Part shown: in pieces, positions 40,342-48,902 of the stretch
Position numbering within the stretch: position 1 is the stretch's first letter
How the letters are laid out: each line of letters opens with the position of its first letter
Source of the DNA: Caulobacter vibrioides OR37
GTDB taxonomy: Bacteria > Pseudomonadota > Alphaproteobacteria > Caulobacterales > Caulobacteraceae
Assembly: GCF_000372645.1 (NCBI RefSeq)
Contig: NZ_APMP01000017.1
Span: 18,716 to 82,715, forward strand
DNA: 64,000 nucleotides
Reading direction: 5' to 3'
Position numbers and translations under genes: made by a program
Notes under the pieces: model-generated
Told to the model about the DNA's origin: nothing
The model's database searches: none
The model's input: the letters and a program-made list of their open reading frames with translations, nothing else

Positions 40342-40385
40342 GGCTCCGCTTGGACCAGACGGCGCCCTTCGGGTCAATCCGAGCC

Positions 40386-41663
40386 TCAGGCGACGCCGAC
40401 CACCGTTCGGACGGCCTTGGTCAGAAGCTCGAGGTCCTCGTCCGGCGTGGTGAAGGCCGGCGTCAGATAGACCACCTTGCCCATCGGCCGGATCCAGGCC
40501 CCGAGCTCAGCGAAGCGCCCGCAGAGTTCGCCCACGGCCACGGGGGCGTCGAACGCCACGACGCCGATCGCGCCCAACGCGCGAACGTCGACCACGCCCC
40601 GGCCCGCCCGGCACGGCGCCAGCCCTTCGGCCAACGCCGCCGAAACTCGCGCGACATTCGTCGCCCAGGTTCCGTCCGCGAAAAGATCCAGCGAGGCGTT
40701 GGCCGCCGCGCAAGCCAGAGGATTGGCCATGTAGGTGGGACCATGCATCAGCGCCGCGCCCGGTTCGTCGGACCAGAAGGCCTCGAACACCGCGCGCGAG
40801 GCCACCGCCGCCGAGAGCGGCAGGGTCCCGCCGGTCAGGGCCTTGGACAGGGTGACGATATCCGGCTCAATCCCCGCCGCCTGCATGGCGAACAGCGTTC
40901 CGGTGCGACCAAAGCCCGTGAAGATCTCGTCGAAGATCAGCAGGACTCCATGCTTGTCGGCCAGGCGACGCAGGGTTCGCAGCACTTCGGGGGAATGCGG
41001 CAGCATACCGCCCGCGCCCTGGATCAGCGGCTCGACCAGGATCGCCGCGATCTCGTGCGCCCGCTCGGCCAGGAGGGCGTCCAGCGCGGCCTCGCCAGAT
41101 GCGTCGCGCGGCAGGTCGGCGATCACCTGCGCGGGCATGACGCCAGCGAACAGGCTGTGCATCCCCTCCTCCGGATCGCAGACCGTCATGGTCGCCAGGG
41201 TGTCGCCGTGATAGCCGCCCCGGAACGCCAGGAACCGCGTTCGTCCCGTCACGCCGCGATTGATCTGGAACTGCAGGGCCATCTTCATGGCGATCTCGAC
41301 CGCCACCGAGCCGCTCTCGGCGAAGAAGACGTGGTCCAGATCGCCGGGCAACAGCCCCGCCAGCCGCGCGGCCAGACGGTAAGCGGGCTCATGCGCCAGA
41401 CCGCCGAACATCACGTGCGGCATGGCGTCGATCTGTCGACGCAGGGCGTCGGCGATGTGGGGGTGATTGTAGCCATGGCAGGCCGTCCACCAAGAGGCCA
41501 GGCCGTCCACCAGTTCGCGCCCGTCGGCCAACGTCAGTCGCGATCCTCGCGTCGCCACGACGGGCAGCGGCGGCCGCGCGGTCTTCATCTGGCAATAGGG
41601 CCGCCAGACGCTGGACGCCCCTTCGGTCAACCAATCAGGGTCGCCCTGTGAAGGATGAGGCAT
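40386..41663 (-). CDS. bioA: Adenosylmethionine-8-amino-7-oxononanoate aminotransferase
   Basis: PLP enzyme converting KAPA to DAPA with SAM as amino donor. Seen: 425 residues from ATG 41663. Family marks: SVWRPYCQM at the N-terminus, WWTACHGYNHPHI, ESGSVAVEIAMKMALQ, FRGGYHGDT, FDEIFTGFGRTG and the PLP lysine in LSKALTGGTLPLSA, with HGPTYMANPLACAAANASL. Divergent from bioF-bioD across a 74-base shared promoter interval. Confidence 0.96.
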   Translation of the reverse strand: MPHPSQGDPDWLTEGASSVWRPYCQMKTARPPLPVVATRGSRLTLADGRELVDGLASWWTACHGYNHPHIADALRRQIDAMPHVMFGGLAHEPAYRLAARLAGLLPGDLDHVFFAESGSVAVEIAMKMALQFQINRGVTGRTRFLAFRGGYHGDTLATMTVCDPEEGMHSLFAGVMPAQVIADLPRDASGEAALDALLAERAHEIAAILVEPLIQGAGGMLPHSPEVLRTLRRLADKHGVLLIFDEIFTGFGRTGTLFAMQAAGIEPDIVTLSKALTGGTLPLSAAVASRAVFEAFWSDEPGAALMHGPTYMANPLACAAANASLDLFADGTWATNVARVSAALAEGLAPCRAGRGVVDVRALGAIGVVAFDAPVAVGELCGRFAELGAWIRPMGKVVYLTPAFTTPDEDLELLTKAVRTVVGVA

Positions 41664-41737
41664 GACGGCGCTTTCCGTTTGCGGACTCGGGGCGCCTTGC
41701 CTATTCCCGCCCACCGGTCTCGGCAAAGGGAAACGAC
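41664..41737. promoter_or_regulatory. Divergent bioA / bioFD promoter interval
   Basis: 74 bases serving both biotin transcripts. I looked for a BirA-type or BioR-type (TTATMKATAA) palindrome and see none, so the regulator is unclear. Confidence 0.4.
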
Positions 41738-42892
41738 ATGCAAAGCCTCGAAGCCTTCGCCGACGAGAAGCTGGCGAGCCTGGACGCCAAAAGCCTGCGC
41801 CGGCGCCTGAAGCCCTCGCGCCGCCACGACGGCGCTGTGGTCGAGCGCGACGGTCGGCGACTGATATCGTTCTCGTGCAACGACTATCTGGGCATGGCCC
41901 ATCATCCGCTCGTCCGCGCGGCGGCGGCCGAGGCGGCTCTGAACTATGGCGCGGGCGCGGCCGCCTCGCGCCTCGTCACCGGCGATCACCCCCTGTTGTC
42001 CGACCTCGAAAAGGGACTGGCCCGTCTGAAGGGGACCGAGGCGGCTTGCGTGTTCGGCTCGGGCTACCTGGCCAATCTCGGCGTCATTCCAACCCTGGTC
42101 GGTCCTGGCGACGTGATTCTGGTCGACGCGTTGGCCCACGCCTGCATCTGGGCGGGCGCCCAGCTCTCCGGCGCAAGGATCGTCCCTTTCGCGCACAACG
42201 ATATGGCGGACCTGGAGCGCCGCCTCGGGGCCGAGCGGCCGCGGGCTCGCCGCGCGCTGGTCGCCACCGACGGCGTGTTCTCGATGGATGGGGACATCGC
42301 GCCGCTGGATCAATTGTCGGTTCTTTGCCAAGCCCATGACGCTTGGCTGCTCAGCGATGACGCCCATGGTGTGGGCGTGTTGGCCCAGGGGCGCGGCTCG
42401 GGCGCTCTGTTCCCCGAGGCCAAGATCCCGCTGCAGATGGGCACGCTGTCCAAGGCGCTCGGCTCGTATGGCGGTTATCTCTGCGGCTCGCGGGCCGTTG
42501 TCGACCTGCTGAAGACCCGCGCCCGCACGCTGGTCTACGCCACCGGCCTGCCGCCGGCCTCGGCGGGCGCGGCCCTGGCGGCGCTGGACATCATCAACGC
42601 CGATCCTGGGCTGACCGAGACGCCGCTGGCCAAGGCGCGCCTGTTCACCCGCCGTCTGGGCCTGCCAGACGCCGAGAGTCCGATCGTGCCGGTGATCTTC
42701 GGCGGCGCCGAGGCCGCGCTCGCCGCCTCGGCGGCGCTGGAGAATCTGGGCTTCCTGGTCGTGGCCATCCGACCGCCAACCGTGCCGGAGGGAACCGCTC
42801 GCCTGCGCCTGGCCTTCAGCGCCGTCCATGACGACGCCGACGTCATCCGTCTGGCTGACGCGATCGCCCACCTGAGAAAGGTCGCGGCATGA
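41738..42892 (+). CDS. bioF: 8-amino-7-oxononanoate synthase
   Basis: PLP enzyme condensing pimeloyl-thioester with alanine. Seen: 384 residues, alpha-oxoamine synthase family: FSCNDYLGMAHHP, GAGAAASRLVTGDHPLL, FGSGYLANLGVIP, DGVFSMDGDIAPL, DDAHGVGVLA and the PLP lysine in GTLSKALGSYGGYLCGS. AAAGGGAAA precedes the start. The stop overlaps bioD (ATGA). Confidence 0.96.
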   Translation: MQSLEAFADEKLASLDAKSLRRRLKPSRRHDGAVVERDGRRLISFSCNDYLGMAHHPLVRAAAAEAALNYGAGAAASRLVTGDHPLLSDLEKGLARLKGTEAACVFGSGYLANLGVIPTLVGPGDVILVDALAHACIWAGAQLSGARIVPFAHNDMADLERRLGAERPRARRALVATDGVFSMDGDIAPLDQLSVLCQAHDAWLLSDDAHGVGVLAQGRGSGALFPEAKIPLQMGTLSKALGSYGGYLCGSRAVVDLLKTRARTLVYATGLPPASAGAALAALDIINADPGLTETPLAKARLFTRRLGLPDAESPIVPVIFGGAEAALAASAALENLGFLVVAIRPPTVPEGTARLRLAFSAVHDDADVIRLADAIAHLRKVAA

Positions 42893-43548
42893 AAGCGCTG
42901 TTCGTGGCGGGAACCGGCACCGACCTTGGCAAGACCCACGTCGCCTGCGCCCTGCTGCGGGCCGCCCGGGCACGAGGCGCGCGCGTCGACGCCTTCAAGC
43001 CGGTCGTCAGCGGTTTCGACCCGCGCGCGCCCGAGGCTAGCGATCCCGCCCGGCTCGCCGCCGCCATCGGCCGTCCGGACGCCTGGGCCGAGGTCTCGCC
43101 ACGCCGCTACGCCGCCCCGTTGGCGCCGAACCTCGCCGCCCAGATGGAGGGCGAGACCCTGGCCATCGATGATCTGGTCGCCGACAGCCGGACCTGGCTG
43201 ACCGCCCGCGACGTCGACCTCGTCCTGGTCGAGGGCGCCGGCGGCGTGATGTCGCCGCTGACCGACGACGCCACCAACCTTGATCTGATGATCGCTCTGG
43301 ACCTGCCCGTCCTTCTGGTCGCCGGCAGCTATCTGGGCACGGTCAGTCACGTTCTGACGGCGTTGGAGGCGCTACGCGCCCGCGCGCTGGCCGTCGCCGC
43401 CATCGTGGTCAGCGAGAGCCTCGATGCGCCAGACCTGAACCAGACGATAGAGATGTTGAAGCGGTTTGAGCGCCGCGCGCCCATCGTCGTCGCGCCTCGG
43501 GAAACCGCCTGGAACGCGGAGGCGTTGGCGGACCTCGTTCTGGCCTGA
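42889..43548 (+). CDS. bioD: Dethiobiotin synthetase
   Basis: ATP-dependent ureido-ring closure of DAPA to dethiobiotin. Seen: 219 residues; P-loop VAGTGTDLGKTHVACALL (GTGTDLGKT, 6-14), FKPVVSGFD, VLVEGAGGVMSPL and LLVAGSYLGTVSHVLTALEAL. Co-translated with bioF. bioB and the pimelate-forming genes are not in this window. Confidence 0.96.
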   Translation: MKALFVAGTGTDLGKTHVACALLRAARARGARVDAFKPVVSGFDPRAPEASDPARLAAAIGRPDAWAEVSPRRYAAPLAPNLAAQMEGETLAIDDLVADSRTWLTARDVDLVLVEGAGGVMSPLTDDATNLDLMIALDLPVLLVAGSYLGTVSHVLTALEALRARALAVAAIVVSESLDAPDLNQTIEMLKRFERRAPIVVAPRETAWNAEALADLVLA

Positions 43549-43585
43549 CCCGCGACGGCTCGTCGCTGCGCCTGGCAACGCCATC

Positions 43586-43632
43586 TTAACCATCCATGGG
43601 CAGGTTGAGGCGTGAAAGTTAAGCAGGCTTAA
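43586..43632 (+). promoter_or_regulatory. CtrA-like binding sites upstream of motB
   Basis: TTAACCAT (43586-43593), the classic CtrA half-site octamer, is followed by TTAA-N6-TTAA (43619-43632), one base short of the consensus N7 spacing, ending 5 bases before the motB ATG. CtrA directly controls early flagellar genes in Caulobacter, so regulation of motB is likely; binding is inferred from sequence. Confidence 0.5.
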
Positions 43633-43637
43633 GCACG

Positions 43638-44537
43638 ATGGCGGTCAACAGCGAACAGCCGATCATCATCAAGAAGATCAAGAAGGGCGGCGGCCATGGG
43701 CACCATGGCGGCGCCTGGAAGGTCGCCTATGCCGACTTCGTGACGGCCATGATGGCCTTCTTCCTGCTGATGTGGCTGCTGAACACGACCAGCCCCGAGC
43801 AGAAACAAGGCATCGCCGACTATTTCGCGCCAGCCTCGATCTCCTCCACGACCAGCGGTTCGGGCGGCATCCTGGGCGGCACCTCGCTGGGCGACGACGG
43901 CGCCAAGGCCGACGGCAAGCTGTCGGTCATCAAGCAGATGGCGCCCGAGGCCCCCGACAATGTCGGCAAGGAAGGTCAGTCCAGCAAGGCGGCCAACCTC
44001 GACTCGGCCAACGATCAGGCCCTGCGCGACGCCATGGCCAAGAAAGACCAGGACGCCTTCGCCTCGGCCGCCCAGTCGCTGCGCCAGTCTCTGCAGGACA
44101 TGCCCGAACTGGCCGAGCTGTCGAAGCAGATCCTGATCGACCAGACCCCGGAAGGCCTGCGCATCCAGCTGGTCGACCAGGAGGGGCGCTCGATGTTCCA
44201 GGAGAACTCCAAGACCCCGAACGATCGCGCCAAGATCCTGCTGCGCGCCGTCGCCAAGGTCATCAACCAGCTGCCCAACCGCGTGACGATCGCGGGTCAC
44301 ACCAGCGCCAACGCCTACGGCAAGAAGCAGGACGGCGACTGGAGCCTGTCGGCCGAGCGCGCCGACGCCTCCCGCCAGGTGCTGCGCGGCTTCGGCGTGC
44401 CGGACGACCGGATCTATCAGGTTTCGGGCAAGGCCAATTCCGAGCCGCTCTATCCGGACGATCCGACCCTGGCGGGCAACCGCCGAATCTCGATCGTGCT
44501 GCTGCGCGAGAAGCCCGTTCTGCCCGACAACCTGTGA
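43638..44537 (+). CDS. motB: Flagellar stator protein MotB
   Basis: Seen: 299 residues. A basic cytoplasmic N-terminus (IIIKKIKKGGGHGHHGG) leads into one transmembrane helix beginning AYADFVTAMMAFFLLMWLL; the Asp in AYADF is the proton-relay residue. A linker/plug is followed by an OmpA-like peptidoglycan-binding domain (about 160-290) with LPNRVTIAGHTSANAYGKKQDGDWSLSAERADA. It anchors the proton-driven stator to the cell wall. motA is not adjacent, as in Caulobacter. Confidence 0.96.
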   Translation: MAVNSEQPIIIKKIKKGGGHGHHGGAWKVAYADFVTAMMAFFLLMWLLNTTSPEQKQGIADYFAPASISSTTSGSGGILGGTSLGDDGAKADGKLSVIKQMAPEAPDNVGKEGQSSKAANLDSANDQALRDAMAKKDQDAFASAAQSLRQSLQDMPELAELSKQILIDQTPEGLRIQLVDQEGRSMFQENSKTPNDRAKILLRAVAKVINQLPNRVTIAGHTSANAYGKKQDGDWSLSAERADASRQVLRGFGVPDDRIYQVSGKANSEPLYPDDPTLAGNRRISIVLLREKPVLPDNL

Positions 44538-44639
44538 CGGTTGGCCGCGAGCGGGTCTTGTGACGCTTGCGCAACCGAACGCTATGCCCCCTAATCCCGT
44601 CGAGGGTCAGCGAACGAGCTGTAAGGGGACAGGGCTAAA

Positions 44640-45479
44640 GTGACGCAGCATTTTCCGACGCGACAGCTTCGGTTTTTCCTGACAGCGCCTACGCCTTGCC
44701 CGTACCTGCCCGGCCGCGAGGAGCGCAAGGTGTTCGCCCACCTGCCGCTTTCCGACGGCCCGACGGTCAATGACAGCCTGACCCAGGTTGGTTTCCGTCG
44801 CTCGCAGAACATCGCCTACCGCCCGGCCTGCGAGACCTGCCGCGCCTGCCAGTCCGCACGGGCGCCGGCCGCCGACTACGTGCTGTCGCGCTCGGAGCGG
44901 AAGGTTTTGAACCGCAACGACGACCTGGAACGCCACCTGGTCGAGGCCGAGGCGACGCTGGAGCAGTTCGAACTGCTGCGCCGTTATCTGCTGGCCCGTC
45001 ACGCCGATGGCGGCATGGCCGAGATGACCTGGCCCGACTATGTCGCCATGGTCGAGGATACGGCCGTCCGCACGCATCTCATCGAATACCGCCGCAAGTC
45101 CCAGGATCGCGGTCCGGGCGATCTGATCGCCTGCGTCTTGGTCGACGTACTCGCCGACGGTCTGTCGCTGGTCTACAGCTTCTACAAGCCCGACGAGACC
45201 CGGCGCAGCCTGGGTTCGTTCATCATCCTGGATCACATCGTCCAAGCCCAGCAAAGCGCCCTGCCCTACGTCTATCTGGGCTATTGGGTGCCCGGCAGCG
45301 AGAAGATGGCCTACAAGGCGCGCTTCTCTCCGCTTGAGATCCTCAAGCCGGGCGGCTGGTCGCTGATGTCGGCCCGCGAACGCGGCGCCCGTCCGCCGCC
45401 CCAGCCCGGCGGCCCGAAGGATCCCTGCGACCTGCCGCTCAGCGACGCCGAACCGGCCACGCTAGACGGCCTGGGCTAG
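44640..45479 (+). CDS. bpt: Aspartate/glutamate leucyl-transferase (bacterial protein transferase)
   Basis: Transfers Leu from Leu-tRNA to N-terminal Asp or Glu, creating N-degrons for ClpS-ClpAP. Seen: 279 residues from GTG 44640; family blocks TAPTPCPYLPGREERKVFAHL, GFRRSQNIAYRPACETCRACQSARAP with the conserved Cys cluster, VYSFYKPDETRRSLGSFIILDHI and YVYLGYWVPGSEKMAYKARF-like C-terminal GNAT core. Length is slightly above the usual about 250, from a Pro-rich tail. Confidence 0.95.
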   Translation: MTQHFPTRQLRFFLTAPTPCPYLPGREERKVFAHLPLSDGPTVNDSLTQVGFRRSQNIAYRPACETCRACQSARAPAADYVLSRSERKVLNRNDDLERHLVEAEATLEQFELLRRYLLARHADGGMAEMTWPDYVAMVEDTAVRTHLIEYRRKSQDRGPGDLIACVLVDVLADGLSLVYSFYKPDETRRSLGSFIILDHIVQAQQSALPYVYLGYWVPGSEKMAYKARFSPLEILKPGGWSLMSARERGARPPPQPGGPKDPCDLPLSDAEPATLDGLG

Positions 45480-45697
45480 AACGGCGCACCGTTGAGCTTT
45501 CGCGAGAAGACAACCGGAAGACACGCGCCTTATACTCACGTCGCATAGAGGGAAATTCTCGCAAATATCGACTTGCGAGTCTCAATGCAACCCAACGCTG
45601 AAGTCGCAATTTGGTTAAGACTCGCGAAACCAACCCCATCGCACAAAATCACCTCACGCTCTGCTACGAGCTCGGCGCCAACTATTAGGTGGGGAAC
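45480..45697. promoter_or_regulatory. Leader of the chemoreceptor gene
   Basis: 218 bases, noticeably AT-richer than the flanks (about 45540-45680), with no ORF I can support. A TTAAGA half-motif near 45615 is too weak to call a CtrA site. The ribosome site GGTGGGGAAC directly precedes ATG 45698. Confidence 0.4.
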
Positions 45698-47131
45698 ATG
45701 CTCTTCTCGGGTCGCAAAGCCAGCGAGATCGATCAACTCAAGAAACAGTTCGCGGACCTGAAGGAACGCTCCGAGTTGCTGGATCAGGCCTGCGGCATCG
45801 GCCTTTGGGAATCGGTGCTGTATGACGCCGACGCTCTGCACCCCAAGAGCGTCTGGAACTGGTCGCCGGAATTCCGCCGCCTGATCGGCTATACGAGCGA
45901 GGCCGACTTTCCCAATGTCTGTCAGTCCTGGTCGGACAAACTGCACCCTGACGATGTCGAGCCGACTTTCGCCGCCTTCGCGGCCCACTTGACGGACCGG
46001 ACAGGCGCCGCCCGCTATAACGTGACCTACCGCCTTAAGACCCGCTCGGGCGACTACCGCTGGTTCCGCGCCACGGGCGGCTGCCGTCACGCGGCGGATG
46101 GCACGATCCGCGCGTGCGGCTCCTTGACCGATATTCACGAGCAGACGCTGGTGGAGCAGAAGGCCCGCGAGGAGGCCGCCGAGAACCAGGTGGCGCTGAA
46201 CGCTCTCGCCGAAGGCTTGAAGGCCCTCGCCGAGGGCGATCTGACCCACCGCATCGACGCGCCCTTCCCGGCCCAGGCGCAGACGGTAAAGGACAACTTC
46301 AATCACTCGCTAGCCCGTCTGCGCGACGCCTTGAGCAATATCGCGCAGAGCGCTGGCTCGATCCGCGGCGGTTCGGACGAAATCGCGAGCGCTTCAAACG
46401 ACCTCTCTCGCCGCACCGAACAGCAGGCCGCCAGCCTTGAGGAGACAGCCGCCGCGCTCGATGAAATTACCTCGACCGTCAATCGCAGCGCCGAGGGCGC
46501 TATCCAGGCTTCGAGCGCCGCCGCGTCAGCCAAGATCGACGCCGAGCGTTCCGGCGCGGTCGTTCGCGACGCGGTCGCGGCCATGGGCGAAATCGAGCAG
46601 AGCTCGGGACAGATCACTCAGATCATCGGCGTCATCGACGAGATCGCCTTCCAGACCAACCTGCTGGCCCTGAACGCCGGCGTCGAGGCCGCCCGCGCTG
46701 GCGAGGCCGGTCGTGGCTTCGCGGTCGTCGCCCAGGAAGTCCGCGCCCTGGCCCAGCGTTCCGCCGACGCAGCCAAGGAGATCAAGACCCTGATCGCCAA
46801 TTCCTCGACCCAGGTCGAGCGCGGCGTGAAGCTCGTCGGTCAGACCGGCGAGGCCCTGTCGGGCATCGTCGGCAAGGTCGCCGAGATCACCGACCAGATC
46901 AGCGAGATCGCGCGTTCGTCGCGCGAACAGGCCACGGGCCTCACCCAGGTAAACACCGCCGTCAACCAGATGGACCAAGTCACGCAACAGAACGCCGCCA
47001 TGGTTGAAGAAGCCACGGCCGCGGCGGCGAACCTGCGGGGCGAGGCCAGCGAGCTGAGCCAACTGGTCGGCCGCTTCCGTATCGGCGAACAGGTCCAAGC
47101 CCAGACCCAGGCACGCGCTCGCGCCGCTTAG
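45698..47131 (+). CDS. Soluble PAS-containing methyl-accepting chemotaxis protein
   Basis: Seen: 477 residues, no transmembrane helix. A short coiled coil (about 8-30) leads into a PAS/PAC domain (about 30-155: [46 protein letters not shown]), then a HAMP-like second helix ([16 protein letters not shown]) and a long signalling hairpin with the MCP tip [31 protein letters not shown]. Glutamate/glutamine-rich methylation helices flank it. It should form cytoplasmic arrays with CheA/CheW. The protein ends RARAA, a hydrophobic tail like known Caulobacter ClpXP substrates. No che genes are adjacent. Confidence 0.92.
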   Translation: MLFSGRKASEIDQLKKQFADLKERSELLDQACGIGLWESVLYDADALHPKSVWNWSPEFRRLIGYTSEADFPNVCQSWSDKLHPDDVEPTFAAFAAHLTDRTGAARYNVTYRLKTRSGDYRWFRATGGCRHAADGTIRACGSLTDIHEQTLVEQKAREEAAENQVALNALAEGLKALAEGDLTHRIDAPFPAQAQTVKDNFNHSLARLRDALSNIAQSAGSIRGGSDEIASASNDLSRRTEQQAASLEETAAALDEITSTVNRSAEGAIQASSAAASAKIDAERSGAVVRDAVAAMGEIEQSSGQITQIIGVIDEIAFQTNLLALNAGVEAARAGEAGRGFAVVAQEVRALAQRSADAAKEIKTLIANSSTQVERGVKLVGQTGEALSGIVGKVAEITDQISEIARSSREQATGLTQVNTAVNQMDQVTQQNAAMVEEATAAAANLRGEASELSQLVGRFRIGEQVQAQTQARARAA

Positions 47132-47152
47132 CATCTCGCCGTCGATCGAGAG

Positions 47153-47186
47153 GAAGCGCGCCATTCCGGTTGGGGTGGCGCGCTTC
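47153..47186. terminator. Bidirectional terminator between the chemoreceptor and SDR genes
   Basis: Perfect 11-bp stem GAAGCGCGCCA / TGGCGCGCTTC with a 12-base loop, followed by TTCGTT; on the minus strand the same hairpin follows nothing T-rich. It separates the rightward and leftward genes. Confidence 0.7.
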
Positions 47187-47191
47187 TTCGT

Positions 47192-47959
47192 TCATCGAGC
47201 GAAGCTGACACCGCCGTCCACGGTCACCGCGCCGCCCATGACATAGTCGCCCGCCCGCGAGGCCAGGTAGATGGCCGCGCCGGCCATGTCCTCTTCCGTG
47301 CCGATACGGCCGGCCGGGATGGCCTTGGACACCGCGTCGGCGTGGTCGCGCGCCACCTTGTTCATGTCCGAGGCGAAGGCGCCGGGCGCGATGCAGCTGA
47401 CGGCGATATTGTCGGGCGCCAGACGCAGCGCCATGCGCTTGGTCATGTGCAGCAGGCCCGCCTTGGACGCGCCGTAGGGATAGGTCTCGTCCTTGGTCAC
47501 CGACTGGCCGTCGATGGATGCGATGTTGATGACCTTGGCCACGTGGTCCTTGCCCGCCGCGCGCAGCTCACCGATCAGGGCCTGGGTCAGGAAGAACGGC
47601 GTCTTCATGTTGAGGTCGACGGTCTTGTCCCAGCCGCTCTCGGGGAAGGTGTCGAACTCGGCGCCCCAGGCCGCGCCAGCGTTGTTCACGAGGATGTCGA
47701 GCTTCTCCTCGCGCGCCTTGATGCGCTCGACCAGGCCCTGGATGCCTTCCAGGGTTGAGATGTCGCCCGGCAGCGAGACGCACTCGCCGAACTGGGAAAG
47801 CTCCTCGGCCGCCGCGTCGCAAGCCGCCGCCTTGCGGGCGGTGATGTAGACGCGCTTGGCGCCGTAGGTCAGGAAGCCCTTGACGATCATCGCGCCGATG
47901 CCGCGCGAACCGCCGGTCACCAGGGCCACGCGGCCTTCGAGCGAGAACAGGTTCTGCAT
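47192..47959 (-). CDS. Short-chain dehydrogenase/reductase
   Basis: Seen: 255 residues from ATG 47959 (TAGGAGT upstream). Classical SDR: TGGSRGIG (about 15-22), NNAGAAWG, catalytic Ser in NIASIDGQS, Tyr and Lys in YPYGASKAGLL, and the C-terminal DGGVSF. The basic residue after the second strand (ITARK) favours NADPH. It is close to 3-oxoacyl-reductase-like proteins; substrate unknown. It follows the nitronate monooxygenase-like gene by 10 bases in a likely operon. Confidence 0.9.
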   Translation of the reverse strand: MQNLFSLEGRVALVTGGSRGIGAMIVKGFLTYGAKRVYITARKAAACDAAAEELSQFGECVSLPGDISTLEGIQGLVERIKAREEKLDILVNNAGAAWGAEFDTFPESGWDKTVDLNMKTPFFLTQALIGELRAAGKDHVAKVINIASIDGQSVTKDETYPYGASKAGLLHMTKRMALRLAPDNIAVSCIAPGAFASDMNKVARDHADAVSKAIPAGRIGTEEDMAGAAIYLASRAGDYVMGGAVTVDGGVSFAR

Positions 47960-47969
47960 TGTAATACTC

Positions 47970-48902
47970 CTAGAAGCCGCGCGCGGCGGCCAGGGCGCCA
48001 AGACGCCCGGTGATGTCGTGGAACTGGGCGACGGTCTCGTCGATAATCGCCTGGGCGGTCTTCACCTCGTCGATCAGCCCGACGGTCTGACCGGCCAGGG
48101 CCGGCGCGGCCTCCATGTCGCCGCCGAAATAGACGTCCAGGATGTTCTTCAGAACGTCGGGCGGCATGACGCCCGCGTCGTGGATCTCCTTGGTCAGCTC
48201 CGACTTGATGGCCCGGATGCAGGGACTGGCCTTCTTGTTGAGCACCCAGGTGCCCGTCTCCTTGGCCCCGGTGATCGCGGCCTTGTAGTTGGCGTGGACC
48301 GGACTCTCGGCCGAACTGACAAAGCGCGTGCCCATCTGGACGGCCTCGGCGCCCAGAGCGAAGGCCGCCGCCATGCCGCGTCCGTCGCAGATGCCGCCGG
48401 CGGCGATCAGCGGAACGTCGGTCTTGGCTCGGATGGCCTGCAGCAGGACGAGGGTCGAAACCTCTTCCGGGTTCTTGAAGCCGCCGCCCTCGGCGCCCTC
48501 GACCACCAGGCCGTCGACGCCCGCCTCGACGCACTTCACCGCCGCGTCGACTGTCGGCACCGCGTGATAGACGACGATCCCGGCGTCCTTCAGCGGGCCG
48601 ATGAACTTGGCCGGGCTGCCGGCCGAGGTGGTCACGAACTTGACCCCGCTATCGCAGACGAAGCGCAGCATGGCGTCGTCGCGCAGGAACATGATCGGCA
48701 GATTGACCCCGAACGGCAGGCCGCTGGCCGCCATCTTGGTGATCTCGGCTTTACAGTTTTCGGTCTCGCCGGACGAGGTCTCGATGATGCCCAGCCCGCC
48801 CGCGCGCGAGACGGCCGAGGCTAGCGGATAGCGCGCGATCCAGCCCATCGGGGCTTGGACGATGGGGTACTTGGCCCCCGTATGTCGAAGGACGCGGTTC
48901 AT
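47970..48902 (-). CDS. Nitronate monooxygenase / 2-nitropropane dioxygenase family flavoprotein
   Basis: Seen: 310 residues, FMN-binding TIM barrel: YPIVQAPMGWIARYPLASAVSRAGGLGIIE (about 12-41), VVEGAEGGGFKNPEEVSTL, PLIAAGGICDGRGMAAAFALGAEAVQMGTRF. The catalytic His of true class I nitronate monooxygenases is not evident in the expected AGGHxG motif, which here reads EGAEGGGF; such proteins include enoyl-ACP reductase-like and unassigned oxidases. Stop-start overlap with the upstream oxidoreductase gene by 4 bases. Confidence 0.85.
   Translation of the reverse strand: MNRVLRHTGAKYPIVQAPMGWIARYPLASAVSRAGGLGIIETSSGETENCKAEITKMAASGLPFGVNLPIMFLRDDAMLRFVCDSGVKFVTTSAGSPAKFIGPLKDAGIVVYHAVPTVDAAVKCVEAGVDGLVVEGAEGGGFKNPEEVSTLVLLQAIRAKTDVPLIAAGGICDGRGMAAAFALGAEAVQMGTRFVSSAESPVHANYKAAITGAKETGTWVLNKKASPCIRAIKSELTKEIHDAGVMPPDVLKNILDVYFGGDMEAAPALAGQTVGLIDEVKTAQAIIDETVAQFHDITGRLGALAAARGF

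Noticed and set aside
41664..41737. BioR or BirA operator for the biotin genes
   Set aside because: No matching palindrome in the interval.
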